A stretch of DNA of 64,000 bases from positions 281,099 through 345,098 of the forward strand of contig NZ_LFLS01000001.1 in the NCBI RefSeq assembly GCF_001189915.1, given 5' to 3'. Of this stretch, positions 55,296 through 64,000 are shown one piece after another (position 1 is the stretch's first letter; every line of letters starts with the position of its first letter). Position numbers and translations under genes: made by a program. Under the pieces are notes generated by a model. The model did not search any database. It saw nothing but the letters and a program-made list of their open reading frames with translations, and was not told the origin of the DNA. This DNA is from Herbaspirillum autotrophicum. Its GTDB lineage: Bacteria > Pseudomonadota > Gammaproteobacteria > Burkholderiales > Burkholderiaceae_D.

Positions 55296-55835
55296 ATGTC
55301 CTTACGCCTGATAAAAATTGCCTTGTGCCTGGCGCTTGCCGCCTTCGCCTTTCTGGTCAGTTTCAACAACCTGACCGATTACGGTTCCAATCTGGCCTTC
55401 GTGCAGCATGTGCTGGCCATGGACACCACCTTTCCCGGCAACGCCTTGCGTTATCGGGCAATCAGCGACGAATGGCTGTGGCATGCGGCGTATTGGATGA
55501 TTATCGGCGGCGAGGTGCTGACCTTTGTATTGCTGCTGGCGGGCGCGTGGACCTTGTGGCAAGCCCGGCATGCCAGCGGCACCGGCTTTGATGCCGCCAA
55601 GATCCGGGTACTGACGGGGTGCGGCGTCGGGTTCATGGTCTGGTTTTTGGGGTTCATGGTGATTGGCGGCGAATGGTTCGTCATGTGGCAATCGCCGCAA
55701 TGGAATGGGCAGCAAGCGGCATTTCGTTTTTACATGGCGATTCTCGGTGTGATGATTTTCGTCAATCAGCCCGACCGCGATTTGTCGGAGCAGGAAGTGG
55801 CCCGCAAGATTCTGAGCGGCAGCGACAAAATGTAA
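55296..55835 (+). CDS. DUF2165 family membrane protein
   Basis: A 179-residue integral membrane protein with four hydrophobic segments, at about residues 7-25, 65-87, 105-127 and 140-160. The pattern FNNLTDYGSNLAFVQHVLAMDTTFPGN and FMVIGGEWFVMWQSPQWNGQ is characteristic of DUF2165. The function is unknown. It is preceded by the oxidoreductase gene and followed by fatty or branched acyl-CoA genes, with spacers of about 150-160 bases on both sides. Confidence 0.85.
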   Translation: MSLRLIKIALCLALAAFAFLVSFNNLTDYGSNLAFVQHVLAMDTTFPGNALRYRAISDEWLWHAAYWMIIGGEVLTFVLLLAGAWTLWQARHASGTGFDAAKIRVLTGCGVGFMVWFLGFMVIGGEWFVMWQSPQWNGQQAAFRFYMAILGVMIFVNQPDRDLSEQEVARKILSGSDKM

Positions 55836-55996
55836 CGCGGGCAGCACCGGCAGTCATTGCGGTCCGCAGCGGCACAAGCTGGCCAGGCCGGAGGTGGCAA
55901 TGTCGCGCCGGCGACAGCGGCGCTGCAGTTTTTGCAGTAGTCTGCAGGCAACAACAAGTAAATGATGATTAAACAGAAGCCTTGACGGAGACAAGC

Positions 55997-57157
55997 ATGG
56001 ATTTTGAACTGAACGAAGACCAACTGGCGTTTCAGCGCAGCGCGCGCGAATTTGCCGCCGGCGAGATGGCACCGCATGCGGCCAAATGGGATGAAGAGGC
56101 GCACTTCCCGGTGGATGTCATTGCCAAGGCTGGCGAACTCGGTTTTTGCGGCTTGTATACGCCCGAGGCAGACGGTGGTCTGAGCCTGTCGCGACTGGAT
56201 GCCACCGTGGTATTCGAAGAACTGGCCAGCGCCTGTCCGTCAACGGCCGCATTTCTGACCATTCACAATATGGTGAGCTGGATGGTGGCGTCGTGGGCGA
56301 CACCGGCGGTCAAGGCGGTCTGGTGTGAAGCACTGGCCAGCGGCCGCAAGATCGGCTCTTATTGCCTGACCGAACCGGGTGCCGGTTCCGATGCAGGTTC
56401 TCTCAAAACCACGGCCAAACTGGTCGATGGTCATTATGTAATCAATGGTTCCAAGGCATTCATCTCGGGCGCCGGCGCCACCGACGTGCTGGTGTTGATG
56501 GCGCGTACCGGCGGCGAAGGTCCCAAGGGAATTTCCGCACTGGTGGTGCCGGCTGATACTGCCGGCATCAGCTATGGCAAGAAGGAAGTCAAAATGGGCT
56601 GGAACAGCCAGCCCACCCGCACCATCAGTTTCGACAACGTGCGCGTGCCGGCCGATCATTTGTTGGGGCAGGAGGGGGAGGGCTTCAAGTTTGCCATGAA
56701 GGGACTCGACGGCGGCCGTATCAATATCGCCACCTGTTCCGTCGGTGCGGCGCAAGCGGCGCTCAATGCCGCGCATGCCTATATGAAAGAACGGCGCCAG
56801 TTCAACCGGCCGCTGGCCGATTTTCAGGCCCTGCAATTCAAGCTGGCCGACATGCAGACCGAACTGGTCGCGGCGCGGCAAATGGTGCGTCTGGCAGCCT
56901 GCAAGCTCGACGCCGGTTCCCCCAACGCTACCACCTATTGCGCCATGGCCAAGCGCCTGGCGACTGATCTCGGGTTCAAGATCTGCAATGAAGCGCTGCA
57001 AATTCATGGCGGCTACGGCTACATCCGCGAATATCCGCTGGAGCGTTATTTCCGCGATGTACGCGTGCATCAGATTCTGGAAGGCACCAACGAAATCATG
57101 CGGGTCATCATTGCCCGTCACTTATTGAGCAACGAATCGAACGAGGACATCCGATGA
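55997..57157 (+). CDS. Acyl-CoA dehydrogenase (isobutyryl-CoA dehydrogenase-like)
   Basis: A 386-residue flavoenzyme introducing a 2,3 double bond into an acyl-CoA. It has YCLTEPGAGSDAGSLKT for FAD and substrate binding, RRQFNRPLADFQALQFKLADM, and the C-terminal QILEGTNEIMRVIIARHLL that includes the catalytic-base Glu. The sequence resembles ACAD8/isobutyryl-CoA dehydrogenases of valine breakdown. The start at 55997 follows GGAG by 6 bases; a TTG 15 bases upstream is not used. The stop overlaps the hydratase start as ATGA. Confidence 0.9.
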   Translation: MDFELNEDQLAFQRSAREFAAGEMAPHAAKWDEEAHFPVDVIAKAGELGFCGLYTPEADGGLSLSRLDATVVFEELASACPSTAAFLTIHNMVSWMVASWATPAVKAVWCEALASGRKIGSYCLTEPGAGSDAGSLKTTAKLVDGHYVINGSKAFISGAGATDVLVLMARTGGEGPKGISALVVPADTAGISYGKKEVKMGWNSQPTRTISFDNVRVPADHLLGQEGEGFKFAMKGLDGGRINIATCSVGAAQAALNAAHAYMKERRQFNRPLADFQALQFKLADMQTELVAARQMVRLAACKLDAGSPNATTYCAMAKRLATDLGFKICNEALQIHGGYGYIREYPLERYFRDVRVHQILEGTNEIMRVIIARHLLSNESNEDIR

Positions 57158-57936
57158 GCACCTATACCAATCTGAAGCTGGAAATCAGCGGTCACACCGC
57201 GATACTGACCTTGTCCAACCCGCCGGCCAATACCTGGACCAGCGCCGCACTGGCTGATCTGGCGCGGCTGGTGAGGGAGTTGAATACCAATCGCGAAATC
57301 TATAGTCTGGTGGTGACCGGCGAGGGCGAGAAATTCTTTTCCGCCGGCGCCGATCTGAAAGCCTTTGCCGATGGCGACAAAGCCGTGGCACTGGATATGG
57401 CGCGCCGCTTCGGCGAAGCGTTTGAAACGCTGAGCCAGTTCCGCGGTGTGTCGATTGCGGCAGTCAATGGCTACGCCATGGGCGGTGGCCTTGAGTGTGC
57501 GCTGGCGTGTGATATACGGATTGCCGAAGAGCAGGCGCAAATGGCCTTGCCGGAAGCGGCGGTCGGTTTGTTGCCATGCGCTGGCGGCACGCAATTGTTG
57601 CCATGGCTGGTGGGCGAGGGCTGGGCCAAGCGCATGATTCTGTGCGGCGAACGTGTGACTGCCGAAACGGCGCTGCGTATCGGTCTGGTGGAAGAAGTAG
57701 TGGCCAAGGGCCAGGCCAAGCAACGGGCGCTGGAACTGGCGCAGCAAGTCGACAAGCAAAGCCCGTCGAGCGTGACGGCCAGCAAGAAACTGATTCAGGG
57801 CGCGCGCAACAACCCGCTGGCGCTGAATCTGCCGGTAGAACGCGATCTGTTCATGGGCTTGTTCGAAACCGAAGACCAGAAAGAAGGCGTCAATGCTTTC
57901 CTGCAAAAACGCGCGGCGCAATGGAAGAATGCCTGA
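57154..57936 (+). CDS. Enoyl-CoA hydratase/isomerase
   Basis: A 260-residue crotonase-fold enzyme that adds water to enoyl-CoA. The oxyanion-hole segments SAGADLKAFA and GYAMGGGLECALACDIRIA are present, and both catalytic glutamates of hydratases are retained (Glu114 in GGGLE, Glu134 in LPEAAVGLLP). It is coupled to the acyl-CoA dehydrogenase by a 4-base overlap, so the two probably catalyse successive steps of branched- or short-chain acyl-CoA breakdown. A strong terminator follows. Confidence 0.93.
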   Translation: MSTYTNLKLEISGHTAILTLSNPPANTWTSAALADLARLVRELNTNREIYSLVVTGEGEKFFSAGADLKAFADGDKAVALDMARRFGEAFETLSQFRGVSIAAVNGYAMGGGLECALACDIRIAEEQAQMALPEAAVGLLPCAGGTQLLPWLVGEGWAKRMILCGERVTAETALRIGLVEEVVAKGQAKQRALELAQQVDKQSPSSVTASKKLIQGARNNPLALNLPVERDLFMGLFETEDQKEGVNAFLQKRAAQWKNA

Positions 57937-57964
57937 TGTATTGATGCATGTTTGAGCGCTGATC

Positions 57965-57991
57965 AAGCCCTGTCTCGGACAGGGCTTTTTT
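57965..57991 (+). terminator. Terminator of the acyl-CoA dehydrogenase operon
   Basis: Perfect 10-bp stem AAGCCCTGTC (57965-57974), loop TCG, GACAGGGCTT (57978-57987), running into six T (57986-57991). Confidence 0.95.
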
Positions 57992-58026
57992 ACTTCTGGC
58001 GTGGCGTGCGGGAGAGGAACGGAAAG

Positions 58027-58929
58027 TCAGCGGAACAGCAGCGATTGATGCGCGCCGACCCCGGCCATTGCACCATCACCGACCGCCAGCGCGACACTGC
58101 CGGCCATGCGCGCCGCATCGCCACAGGCAAATACGCCGCTGACGCTGGTTTCTTTGGTCATTTCGGTCTTGATGAATGCGCCCAGCGGGCCTTCCTCGAA
58201 ATCACATCCCAGTTGCTGCGCCAGCGGGCTTGCCATATGCGTGCGGCTGAGTGTGAACAGGCCGGCCATAGTCAATCTCCGGCCATCCTGCAATTCCACC
58301 GTGGCGGTGTTGCTGATGCGCGCCACCGGGGTGATTTCGATGTGCACGCCGCGTTTGCGCAAATCGGCATGCTGTGTCTCATCAAGCACCAGCGCACCAT
58401 TGGTGAACAAAGTCACCTGACCCCAGTCCGGCAGCAAGGTCGCGTGATGCAGGGACATCGGACCAGTCGCCAGCACGCCGATCTGGCCGGCATTCAGTTC
58501 ATAGCCGTGACAATAGGGACAGTGGAACACGCTTTGTCCCCAGCGCTCGGCCAGGCCATCAATGGCCGGCAATTCATCGACGACACCGGTCGCCAGCACC
58601 AGTCGCGCGCCATGCACGGTGTGGCCGCCGGCGGTAGATACGGCAAACGCGGTGTCGCTTTTGACCGCGTTGGCGGCGGTGTCATCGAGCCATTGTACGT
58701 TGGGGTAGGCTTGCAATTGCCGGCGGCCGTCGGCAGCAATGGCATCCGGAGCACGTCCGTCTTGCCCCAGGAAACCATGTGAAGTGGCCGCAAACCGATT
58801 GCGCCGCACACCGCCATCGATCATCAAAATCCGACGCCGCGTCCGCGCCAGTTGCAAGGCAGCGGACAGGCCGGCATAGCTGCCGCCGATGACGATTACA
58901 TCAAAATCGCAGGTGGCTTGAGTTGTCAT
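58027..58929 (-). CDS. Thioredoxin reductase-like NAD(P)/FAD oxidoreductase
   Basis: A 300-residue two-dinucleotide-domain flavoprotein. The FAD motif VIGGSYAGLSAALQLARTRR is near residue 13, a redox-active CPYC pair in FHCPYCHGYE at about 135-138, and the C-terminal FAD motif GVFACGDAARMAGSVALAVGDG. It resembles stand-alone thioredoxin reductase-like enzymes, not housekeeping TrxB. GGAG precedes the start. A large inverted repeat upstream (58957-58999) suggests repression by an HxlR- or TetR-like protein; no regulator gene is adjacent. Confidence 0.88.
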   Translation of the reverse strand: MTTQATCDFDVIVIGGSYAGLSAALQLARTRRRILMIDGGVRRNRFAATSHGFLGQDGRAPDAIAADGRRQLQAYPNVQWLDDTAANAVKSDTAFAVSTAGGHTVHGARLVLATGVVDELPAIDGLAERWGQSVFHCPYCHGYELNAGQIGVLATGPMSLHHATLLPDWGQVTLFTNGALVLDETQHADLRKRGVHIEITPVARISNTATVELQDGRRLTMAGLFTLSRTHMASPLAQQLGCDFEEGPLGAFIKTEMTKETSVSGVFACGDAARMAGSVALAVGDGAMAGVGAHQSLLFR

Positions 58930-58956
58930 TTTGTTACTCCGGGTATTGATTATCGG

Positions 58957-58999
58957 TTTTTCATTTCAAGTAACTTATAATAATACATGAAATGAAAAA
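58957..58999. promoter_or_regulatory. Large inverted repeat upstream of the thioredoxin reductase-like gene
   Basis: Perfect 11-base arms TTTTTCATTTC (58957-58967) and GAAATGAAAAA (58989-58999) flank 21 bases that include AAGTAACTT (58968-58976), the same core as the HxlR-type site at 48576. It sits 28-70 bases upstream of the start codon, over the expected promoter. The rest of the 362-base spacer to 59291 is AT-rich between about 59140 and 59220 and shows no gene. Confidence 0.65.
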
Positions 59000-59291
59000 T
59001 CAGCGCCGGCGATGCATGCAAAACAATCAGGGCAGCGGATTTTGATCGGATTCAGGCAAACGTATTGCTTTTTGGAATGCCAGGCAGCGCGCCGGCGATG
59101 CTGGCAGGTCTTGCAGGAAGTCTGCGTTCGACGGCATGGACATCGATCAAGATAATCAGTTAATTGTGAAAATATAAATAATTGCCAAAAAGAAACTTTG
59201 CTCCTAGAATCAACCGCTCTTCAACTTCTATTGGCTGCTACGGTGTCATTGCTGACTTTCCGCTGCCGACCGCATCCGGCGGCAGTGATCA

Positions 59292-61691
59292 ATGCACCGC
59301 GCACGGCCTGCATCAGTAATGACAACGACGCAGAATCTGAATGTGCAGCCAATGGAGTCATCCAATCAGCCATCGTTGACTGGTCTGGCGTCGCCGCCAG
59401 GCCAGACAGCGCATGCCGGCAATGGCGGTGACTGCCAATCCGGGCATTGCGCCACGCGGCAAACCACCGTTACGCTGAGATTGCGGACCGATTCCGGCGC
59501 GCAGGCGGAGGGCAGTGATATCGGGTACCGCAGCGATGGCCGCCATGGCATGCCGCAATTCGGTGGGGCGCAAAGTCAGCTGGTGTTGAACAGAACGCGC
59601 CGCACCACCGACACAGAACCGGCGCCGGAATCCGGATCCGATCAGAGGCAGGATTCTGCCGGCGACGACACGGTGTCAGTGGTTCGCCTGCCCTGGCAAT
59701 TGCCGATTGTTACCGATTACTCGGACCAGCGTGCGACCGATTTCCTGGACAATCTGGCGTCATCGTTGCGGGATCCGTTCGGCGATATGGCCGGACAAAT
59801 TGCCACCGTCACAGAGTTGTCCCCGGAAGACAAGCAATTGGCGGTCAGCATCGGTTCTATGCTGTCGGGGTTGGGACAACTGGTCGCCGGGAATGGCGGG
59901 TTCTGCATGCAGTTCGCCGCAGGCATGGTGCAAAATGTCAGCAACATGCTCAAGGCCACACCACCGTCTGCCGACGATGCGACCGATCTGGCATCCGGCG
60001 CCCGGCTCGGGCTTGTTGCCGGTGCTACGCATGCGCCGCTGTCAGCATCCGGCACGGGCGAGAAATTGCCGGCGGCAACAACCGCGCAAGGCCCGGAAAA
60101 CGAAATGCTGCCGAGTCGTCCCAAACGCGCAAGGAAAGTATCGACCGGCTACCTGAGATCGATGATCCGTCAGACACCGGGGCGCAATGGCCAACCGCGA
60201 TTGTCAGCAACCATGTTGCGGGATGACGTCGCTCCTCCGGCCGCAGCCGGGAACAACGCGGTCTTTGCGATTCCTGCGGATCCTGGTTACGCAGGTGCCA
60301 ACGTCAATGCCGGTCGGGGTCTCCGGGTCATTGCTGCCGATGAACTCACGGCCTATCGCACCCCGCACGCAAGCGCCGCTGTACTTGATGCAACGGTGCT
60401 GTATCAGATCAATCAGGAGCCGTACGCGCCGATTGCCGGCGCACTGTATCGGATTCAGAGGGATGGCGCGGGACAGAGCCGCCTGGTGGAGCGTGGCAAG
60501 CAGGTATACGATGCGCGCTCGCCCTATCTGCACAAAAACGACGATGGCAGTTTCAGCGCAATGCGGCCACAATTGGCCGGCGGCGGCAAGGGGGCATCCC
60601 GGATCGCCAGCGAGATTCCCGGTTCGGATAGCGGATTTTCCGGATCTGGCAGCTACACCGCCAGAAGAGCCAGCGTCGATTCGGATCGCATGGCGTCGCC
60701 TCTGCTGCACCCGGTCAGCCCACCTTCGTTTCCGCGGCAGCGGGCGCCGTGCGGCCGCGATTATCCGCAATTCGGTGCTTTCGAAGTGCCACCCGGGGAC
60801 CGCGCACAACTTGAGAATGCGGTCAATTTCAAGGGAGAGTTGCATGCGCTTGATTACAACTACGCATTTGAAGAGGCAGATGAGGCATTCAACGCAAACC
60901 GGGACAATCTGGTCCGGCAGAGCAATACTTTTTACGCCTCGGTGCAATTACCTGCACGCCCTGCGATGCCGGATCTTGCGGTGGTGAACACGCCGCAGAA
61001 ACTGATCTGCGAAGTGTACAAACAGGGAGGCGGATTGGTGGTTGGCGAGAGCCATGATTCCATGGCGAGCAAAAAATTCCTGATCGACAATATGCGCAGA
61101 TTCAAAGAGCAGGGTGTCGCCACGCTCTATATGGAACATTTGCTGACGGATTTTCATCAGGCCGGTCTGGACAGCTATTACCGCAGCGGAAAAATGCCGC
61201 AAGAACTGACGGATTACCTGCGCGTGCAGGACCGGCAGCAAATTACCAATGCCAATTCTCCCTATACCTTTGAAAACATGGTGAGCGTGGCGCGCCAGCA
61301 TGAGATCCGGATCCAGGCAATCGATGGCGCCGCCAGCTATCACTTGAAAGGCGTCGATGACATTCCGCCCGGAGGTCCGGTGCGCCAGAAAGTGATGAAT
61401 TACTATGCCAGCAAAGTGATTGCGGCCGATCAGACGGTCAACGGCAGCCATAAGTGGGTGGCGCTGGTGGGCAATTCCCACGCCAACACCTTCCAGGGCA
61501 TTCCCGGCCTGGCAGAGTTGACCGGGGTGCCGGGGCTGCGGGTTCAGGATGTCGCGAAAGAGATGCCGACTCGGATTACGGCGGATGTCGGCCTGTTGGG
61601 GAGAGTAGGCATCGGCCCCGAGTCGGCCGTCGTCAAATCGGATTTGTTGCTGGAGATCGGTACCGGCTGGCATGTGCCGCAATTGGGCTGA
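59292..61691 (+). CDS. Effector-like protein with C-terminal Tiki/PMT-C2-type domain
   Basis: A 799-residue protein without a signal peptide. Residues 1-130 are low-complexity and polar; about 135-225 are helical (NLASSLRDPFGDMAGQIAT); about 350-430 resemble small domains repeated in large toxins (VLYQINQEPYAPIAGALYRI). The C-terminal domain (about 570-790) has VVGESHDS with Glu586 and His588, MEHLL with Glu615 and His616, and LVGNSHANTF with His730. This pattern matches the Tiki/ChaN/PMT-C2 superfamily as in 'membrane-targeted effector' toxins. The role is inferred. Starts at 59292 or 59319 are possible; neither has a strong binding site. No secretion genes are nearby. Confidence 0.7.
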   Translation: MHRARPASVMTTTQNLNVQPMESSNQPSLTGLASPPGQTAHAGNGGDCQSGHCATRQTTVTLRLRTDSGAQAEGSDIGYRSDGRHGMPQFGGAQSQLVLNRTRRTTDTEPAPESGSDQRQDSAGDDTVSVVRLPWQLPIVTDYSDQRATDFLDNLASSLRDPFGDMAGQIATVTELSPEDKQLAVSIGSMLSGLGQLVAGNGGFCMQFAAGMVQNVSNMLKATPPSADDATDLASGARLGLVAGATHAPLSASGTGEKLPAATTAQGPENEMLPSRPKRARKVSTGYLRSMIRQTPGRNGQPRLSATMLRDDVAPPAAAGNNAVFAIPADPGYAGANVNAGRGLRVIAADELTAYRTPHASAAVLDATVLYQINQEPYAPIAGALYRIQRDGAGQSRLVERGKQVYDARSPYLHKNDDGSFSAMRPQLAGGGKGASRIASEIPGSDSGFSGSGSYTARRASVDSDRMASPLLHPVSPPSFPRQRAPCGRDYPQFGAFEVPPGDRAQLENAVNFKGELHALDYNYAFEEADEAFNANRDNLVRQSNTFYASVQLPARPAMPDLAVVNTPQKLICEVYKQGGGLVVGESHDSMASKKFLIDNMRRFKEQGVATLYMEHLLTDFHQAGLDSYYRSGKMPQELTDYLRVQDRQQITNANSPYTFENMVSVARQHEIRIQAIDGAASYHLKGVDDIPPGGPVRQKVMNYYASKVIAADQTVNGSHKWVALVGNSHANTFQGIPGLAELTGVPGLRVQDVAKEMPTRITADVGLLGRVGIGPESAVVKSDLLLEIGTGWHVPQLG

Positions 61692-61700
61692 TGCAGACGG

Positions 61701-62516
61701 CTACCGGTCGTCGGCCTGCCACTGATTGTCGTTCTGGGCAAAGCATTGCCGGGTGTGCAGTACAAACTGACCCGGTTGCGGCTCCCATGCCATGCGCTCG
61801 ATGGCAATCCGGTCAGGCGCGATGCGGATCACATTGAAGGAATTGTTTTCGCCGCGTGCGCGGGTGGAGGTCGCGGTGCCGGCTTGTACCACCAGCGCGG
61901 AATAACCGGGGATCTGATAGCGCGCGGCGGTATTGCCGGCCGAGCTGATGTGGATGTGACCGGCCAGCAGCAGGTCGGCGCCGCAGGCGGCAAACCCCTG
62001 CATTGCCTGCGCGGCGCTGCCAACCAGATCGCGGCTGCGCCTGAGCACCGGCAAGTCGAACGGATGATGGGTCACGATGATCTTGGTGACATGCTCGCCG
62101 GCCGCCGCCAGTTGCTTTCTTGCCAGCGCGATTTGTGCAGCGTTGATGCGGCCATCCTTGAAAGTCAGTGAACGGGCGGTATTGACGCCCACCACCGCAA
62201 TTTCATCATCAATGAAAGCCGGTTGCAGATCGTTGCAGATGTAGCGTCGATAGCCTCGCAGCGGCAGCAAAAAACGGGCGGCGACATTGTGCAGCGGAAT
62301 ATCGTGATTGCCGGGCACCACGATTTGCGGTTGCGGCAAGCCGTCCAGAAAGGCTTTTGCCTGTTCAAACTGAATACTGCGGGCGCGTTGCGTGAGGTCG
62401 CCGGAAACCACGACCAGATCCGGTTGCAGCGCGTGGATCTGCGCCGTGATCGGCGCCAGCAGGGCTTGATCGACACGGCCGAAATGCAGATCTGACAAAT
62501 GAACGATGGTGCGCAT
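61701..62516 (-). CDS. Metallophosphoesterase (Icc/CpdA-like)
   Basis: A 271-residue calcineurin-fold phosphoesterase. All metal motifs are visible: HLSDLHFG (D-x-H), VVSGDLTQR (G-D), VPGNHDIP (G-N-H-D), VTHHPFD and LAGHIHIS. CpdA-type members hydrolyse cyclic AMP or phosphodiesters. The start at 62516 (MRTIVHLSD) is chosen; a TTG start at 62540 would add eight residues, but the GGAG there is inside that extension. It is last of three same-strand genes with the lipid kinase and the PAP2 phosphatase. Confidence 0.9.
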   Translation of the reverse strand: MRTIVHLSDLHFGRVDQALLAPITAQIHALQPDLVVVSGDLTQRARSIQFEQAKAFLDGLPQPQIVVPGNHDIPLHNVAARFLLPLRGYRRYICNDLQPAFIDDEIAVVGVNTARSLTFKDGRINAAQIALARKQLAAAGEHVTKIIVTHHPFDLPVLRRSRDLVGSAAQAMQGFAACGADLLLAGHIHISSAGNTAARYQIPGYSALVVQAGTATSTRARGENNSFNVIRIAPDRIAIERMAWEPQPGQFVLHTRQCFAQNDNQWQADDR

Positions 62517-62565
62517 GAATCGGGCTGGCTCCTGTATCAAGTGTGGTCCGGCGGGTTCCTTGCGC

Positions 62566-63498
62566 TCAGGCTGCCACGGCAGTGACGGCTGGCACCAGCA
62601 CGCTCAGTGACGCCGGCCGGATCCGATAGTGCAAGGGCGTGCGCATCAGATTGACTTCGCCGTCGGTGGCAACCCGGATACTGCGATGACGGGTTTCGAT
62701 ACTGATCTCGGTGGCGGTCAACATGTCGAAATCGCTGGCCTGATGCAGGCGTCCGAACAAGGCATGCATGGCCAGCCGCAGCAGGCCGAGGCGACCGGTG
62801 CGATGGCAAACGTACAGGCTGAGCTTGCCACAGGTCAGCGTGGTGCGAGTGCCGATGTTGAAACCTTCCATCAGATATTCATTGTTGCCGATAAATACAA
62901 ACGGCGTGCGCCGCCGGTGTTCCTGATCCTCGATGCTCAGTCTGACGTCAAGGAAGGGATAGCGCCGCAATGCACCGAGGGCAGCCCAGCAAAAGGCCAG
63001 CCATTTGCCGCGGCCGAGCCGGTTTTGCTGTTTTTCGCGATCGTGCACGATATCCGGATACAAACCCAGGCTGGAATTATTGACGAACAACACACCATTG
63101 ACCTCGCCGGTGTCGACCAGCAGCGCTCGGCCGGTGGCGATGGTGTGAATCGCCTGATCCAGCGCCAGCGGTATTTGCAAATCCTTGGCAAAGTGATTCA
63201 GGGTACCCATTGGCAATACGCCGAATGCGGTTGTGGTCCCTGCCAGCACGCTGGCCACGGCATTGACACTGCCGTCGCCGCCACCGACTGCGACCTTGGC
63301 AATGCCGTCACGCACGGCAGCTTCGGCGGTGGCGATCATATGCTTGCCATCGCGTGCCAGCGTGACGCAGGCATGCTGGCCGAGCGCCAGAAATTGCGCC
63401 GTGATGTCGCGCGCGATTTCTTCGGCATGACCACCGCCGGCGTTGGCGTTGATGATGACGACAATATCGGTGCCGGGCACAGGCGTGTCAGGTGGCAT
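62566..63498 (-). CDS. Diacylglycerol kinase-like lipid kinase (YegS/DgkB family)
   Basis: A 310-residue kinase. The N-terminal catalytic domain has INANAGGG, the ATP-site signature VGGGDGSVNAVA near residue 72 and PMGTLNHFAKDL; the C-terminal beta-sandwich domain carries NSSLGLYPDIV and the acidic DGE in RVATDGEVNL. Family members phosphorylate diacylglycerol, phosphatidylglycerol or other lipids. It starts one base after the stop of the PAP2 phosphatase, suggesting that both act in lipid phosphate turnover. Confidence 0.9.
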   Translation of the reverse strand: MPPDTPVPGTDIVVIINANAGGGHAEEIARDITAQFLALGQHACVTLARDGKHMIATAEAAVRDGIAKVAVGGGDGSVNAVASVLAGTTTAFGVLPMGTLNHFAKDLQIPLALDQAIHTIATGRALLVDTGEVNGVLFVNNSSLGLYPDIVHDREKQQNRLGRGKWLAFCWAALGALRRYPFLDVRLSIEDQEHRRRTPFVFIGNNEYLMEGFNIGTRTTLTCGKLSLYVCHRTGRLGLLRLAMHALFGRLHQASDFDMLTATEISIETRHRSIRVATDGEVNLMRTPLHYRIRPASLSVLVPAVTAVAA

Positions 63499-63499
63499 G

Positions 63500-64000
63500 T
63501 CAGGATCGCTTGGCCGTGCTGGTGCCGGTGCGTGAGCCGGGCAATTGCAGGACCAGAATCGCGGTCAGCAGGAACCAGCAAATGCCTTCCAGCATACCGG
63601 CCACGACATCGCTGAAATAATGCACGCCGAGATAAATCCGGGTCAGGCCGGTCAAGACGGTCAACAGCAAAGCCAGGCCGATGATGGCACCGCGCCGGCC
63701 CACGCTCTGATTGGCCGGACGGCTGCACAGCCAGGCCGCCAGCACGCTGTAAAACACCGTGGCGCCAACGGTATGGCCGCTCGGAAAGCTGAAGCTGTCC
63801 ATCACCAGCAACGGTTGTTCGAATACCGGCCGGGCGCGCACGAATACATGTTTGAACCACAAATTAAGCGCCATGCCGCCGAGTACCGTGACCGGCACCG
63901 CGATCAGCCAGCGCCAGTTTTTGATGCGCAGCAGATACAACATCAAGACCGCGCTCATCGACAAAACGCCGATGGTGCCGTGGATATGGGTATAGAACAA
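63500..64000 (-). CDS. PAP2-family phosphatase, 5' end outside window
   Basis: The C-terminal 166 residues of a membrane phosphatase; the frame is still open at the window edge. The three PAP2 motifs are complete: KHVFVRARP, SFPSGHT and TRIYLGVHYFSDVVAG, giving the catalytic His-Asp pair. Several membrane segments are visible. It probably dephosphorylates lipid phosphates such as phosphatidic acid or undecaprenyl diphosphate. It is upstream of the lipid kinase in the same operon. Confidence 0.9.
   Translation of the reverse strand: MFYTHIHGTIGVLSMSAVLMLYLLRIKNWRWLIAVPVTVLGGMALNLWFKHVFVRARPVFEQPLLVMDSFSFPSGHTVGATVFYSVLAAWLCSRPANQSVGRRGAIIGLALLLTVLTGLTRIYLGVHYFSDVVAGMLEGICWFLLTAILVLQLPGSRTGTSTAKRS

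Overview
The window is a 64 kb chromosomal segment from a Gram-negative, GC-rich bacterium. PpiD, a full-length single-chain PurL, YciB, BolA, SelO, a LivHMGF transporter and a fused indolepyruvate ferredoxin oxidoreductase together suggest a betaproteobacterium. Burkholderiales, probably Oxalobacteraceae, is my best guess; this is inference from gene content and protein character, not a database match. No tRNA, rRNA, insertion sequence or CRISPR array was seen.

Region 1 (1-24.6 kb) is mostly housekeeping. A possible small RNA precedes ppiD. Then come a class I glutamine amidotransferase, the divergent tesA/ybbA-like pair, an EamA exporter, the NAD(P)HX repair enzyme Nnr, a DadA-like oxidoreductase, a BON-domain lipoprotein, a LysR regulator divergent from a quinone reductase-like enzyme, and purL. 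A radical SAM gene under a textbook LexA box follows, then a five-gene run selO-msrB-yciB-bolA-ppiC and the branched-chain amino acid type transporter livHMGF, which has no binding-protein gene beside it.

Region 2 (24.6-32.1 kb) holds a tiny orphan gene for a double-glycine-leader, cysteine- and proline-rich peptide. Beside it is a catabolic cluster (two SDR dehydrogenases, one aldehyde dehydrogenase, an MFS uptake carrier, a GntR/FadR-type and a LysR regulator) whose main promoter and operator can be read in the divergent spacer.

Region 3 (32.1-38.9 kb) looks like an accessory island. A 1528-residue RTX protein carries a papain/C39-like cysteine peptidase module inserted between RTX blocks. 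It follows an AT-rich membrane-anchored gene of unknown function. Upstream, the spacer and start of that gene are duplicated without gaps next to a DUF2059-like periplasmic protein, leaving truncated remnants.

Region 4 (38.9-51.5 kb) contains a 2-aminoethylphosphonate-type ABC transporter with a TIGR03364-like FAD oxidoreductase, then an EmrA/EmrB/NodT-like tripartite efflux system with an HxlR regulator and an SDR. A long spacer carries two copies of one promoter-leader unit.

Region 5 (51.5-64 kb) has indolepyruvate ferredoxin oxidoreductase, a DUF2165 membrane protein, an acyl-CoA dehydrogenase/enoyl-CoA hydratase pair and a thioredoxin reductase-like flavoprotein. A 799-residue effector-like protein with a C-terminal Tiki/PMT-C2-type domain follows, then a metallophosphoesterase, a diacylglycerol kinase-like lipid kinase and a PAP2 phosphatase cut by the window edge.

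The most unusual items are the RTX protein with its embedded peptidase and duplicated neighbourhood, the Tiki-domain effector candidate, the orphan double-glycine peptide, the SOS-controlled radical SAM gene, the duplicated leader before the indolepyruvate oxidoreductase, and the promoter-to-terminator small RNA candidate at the left edge.
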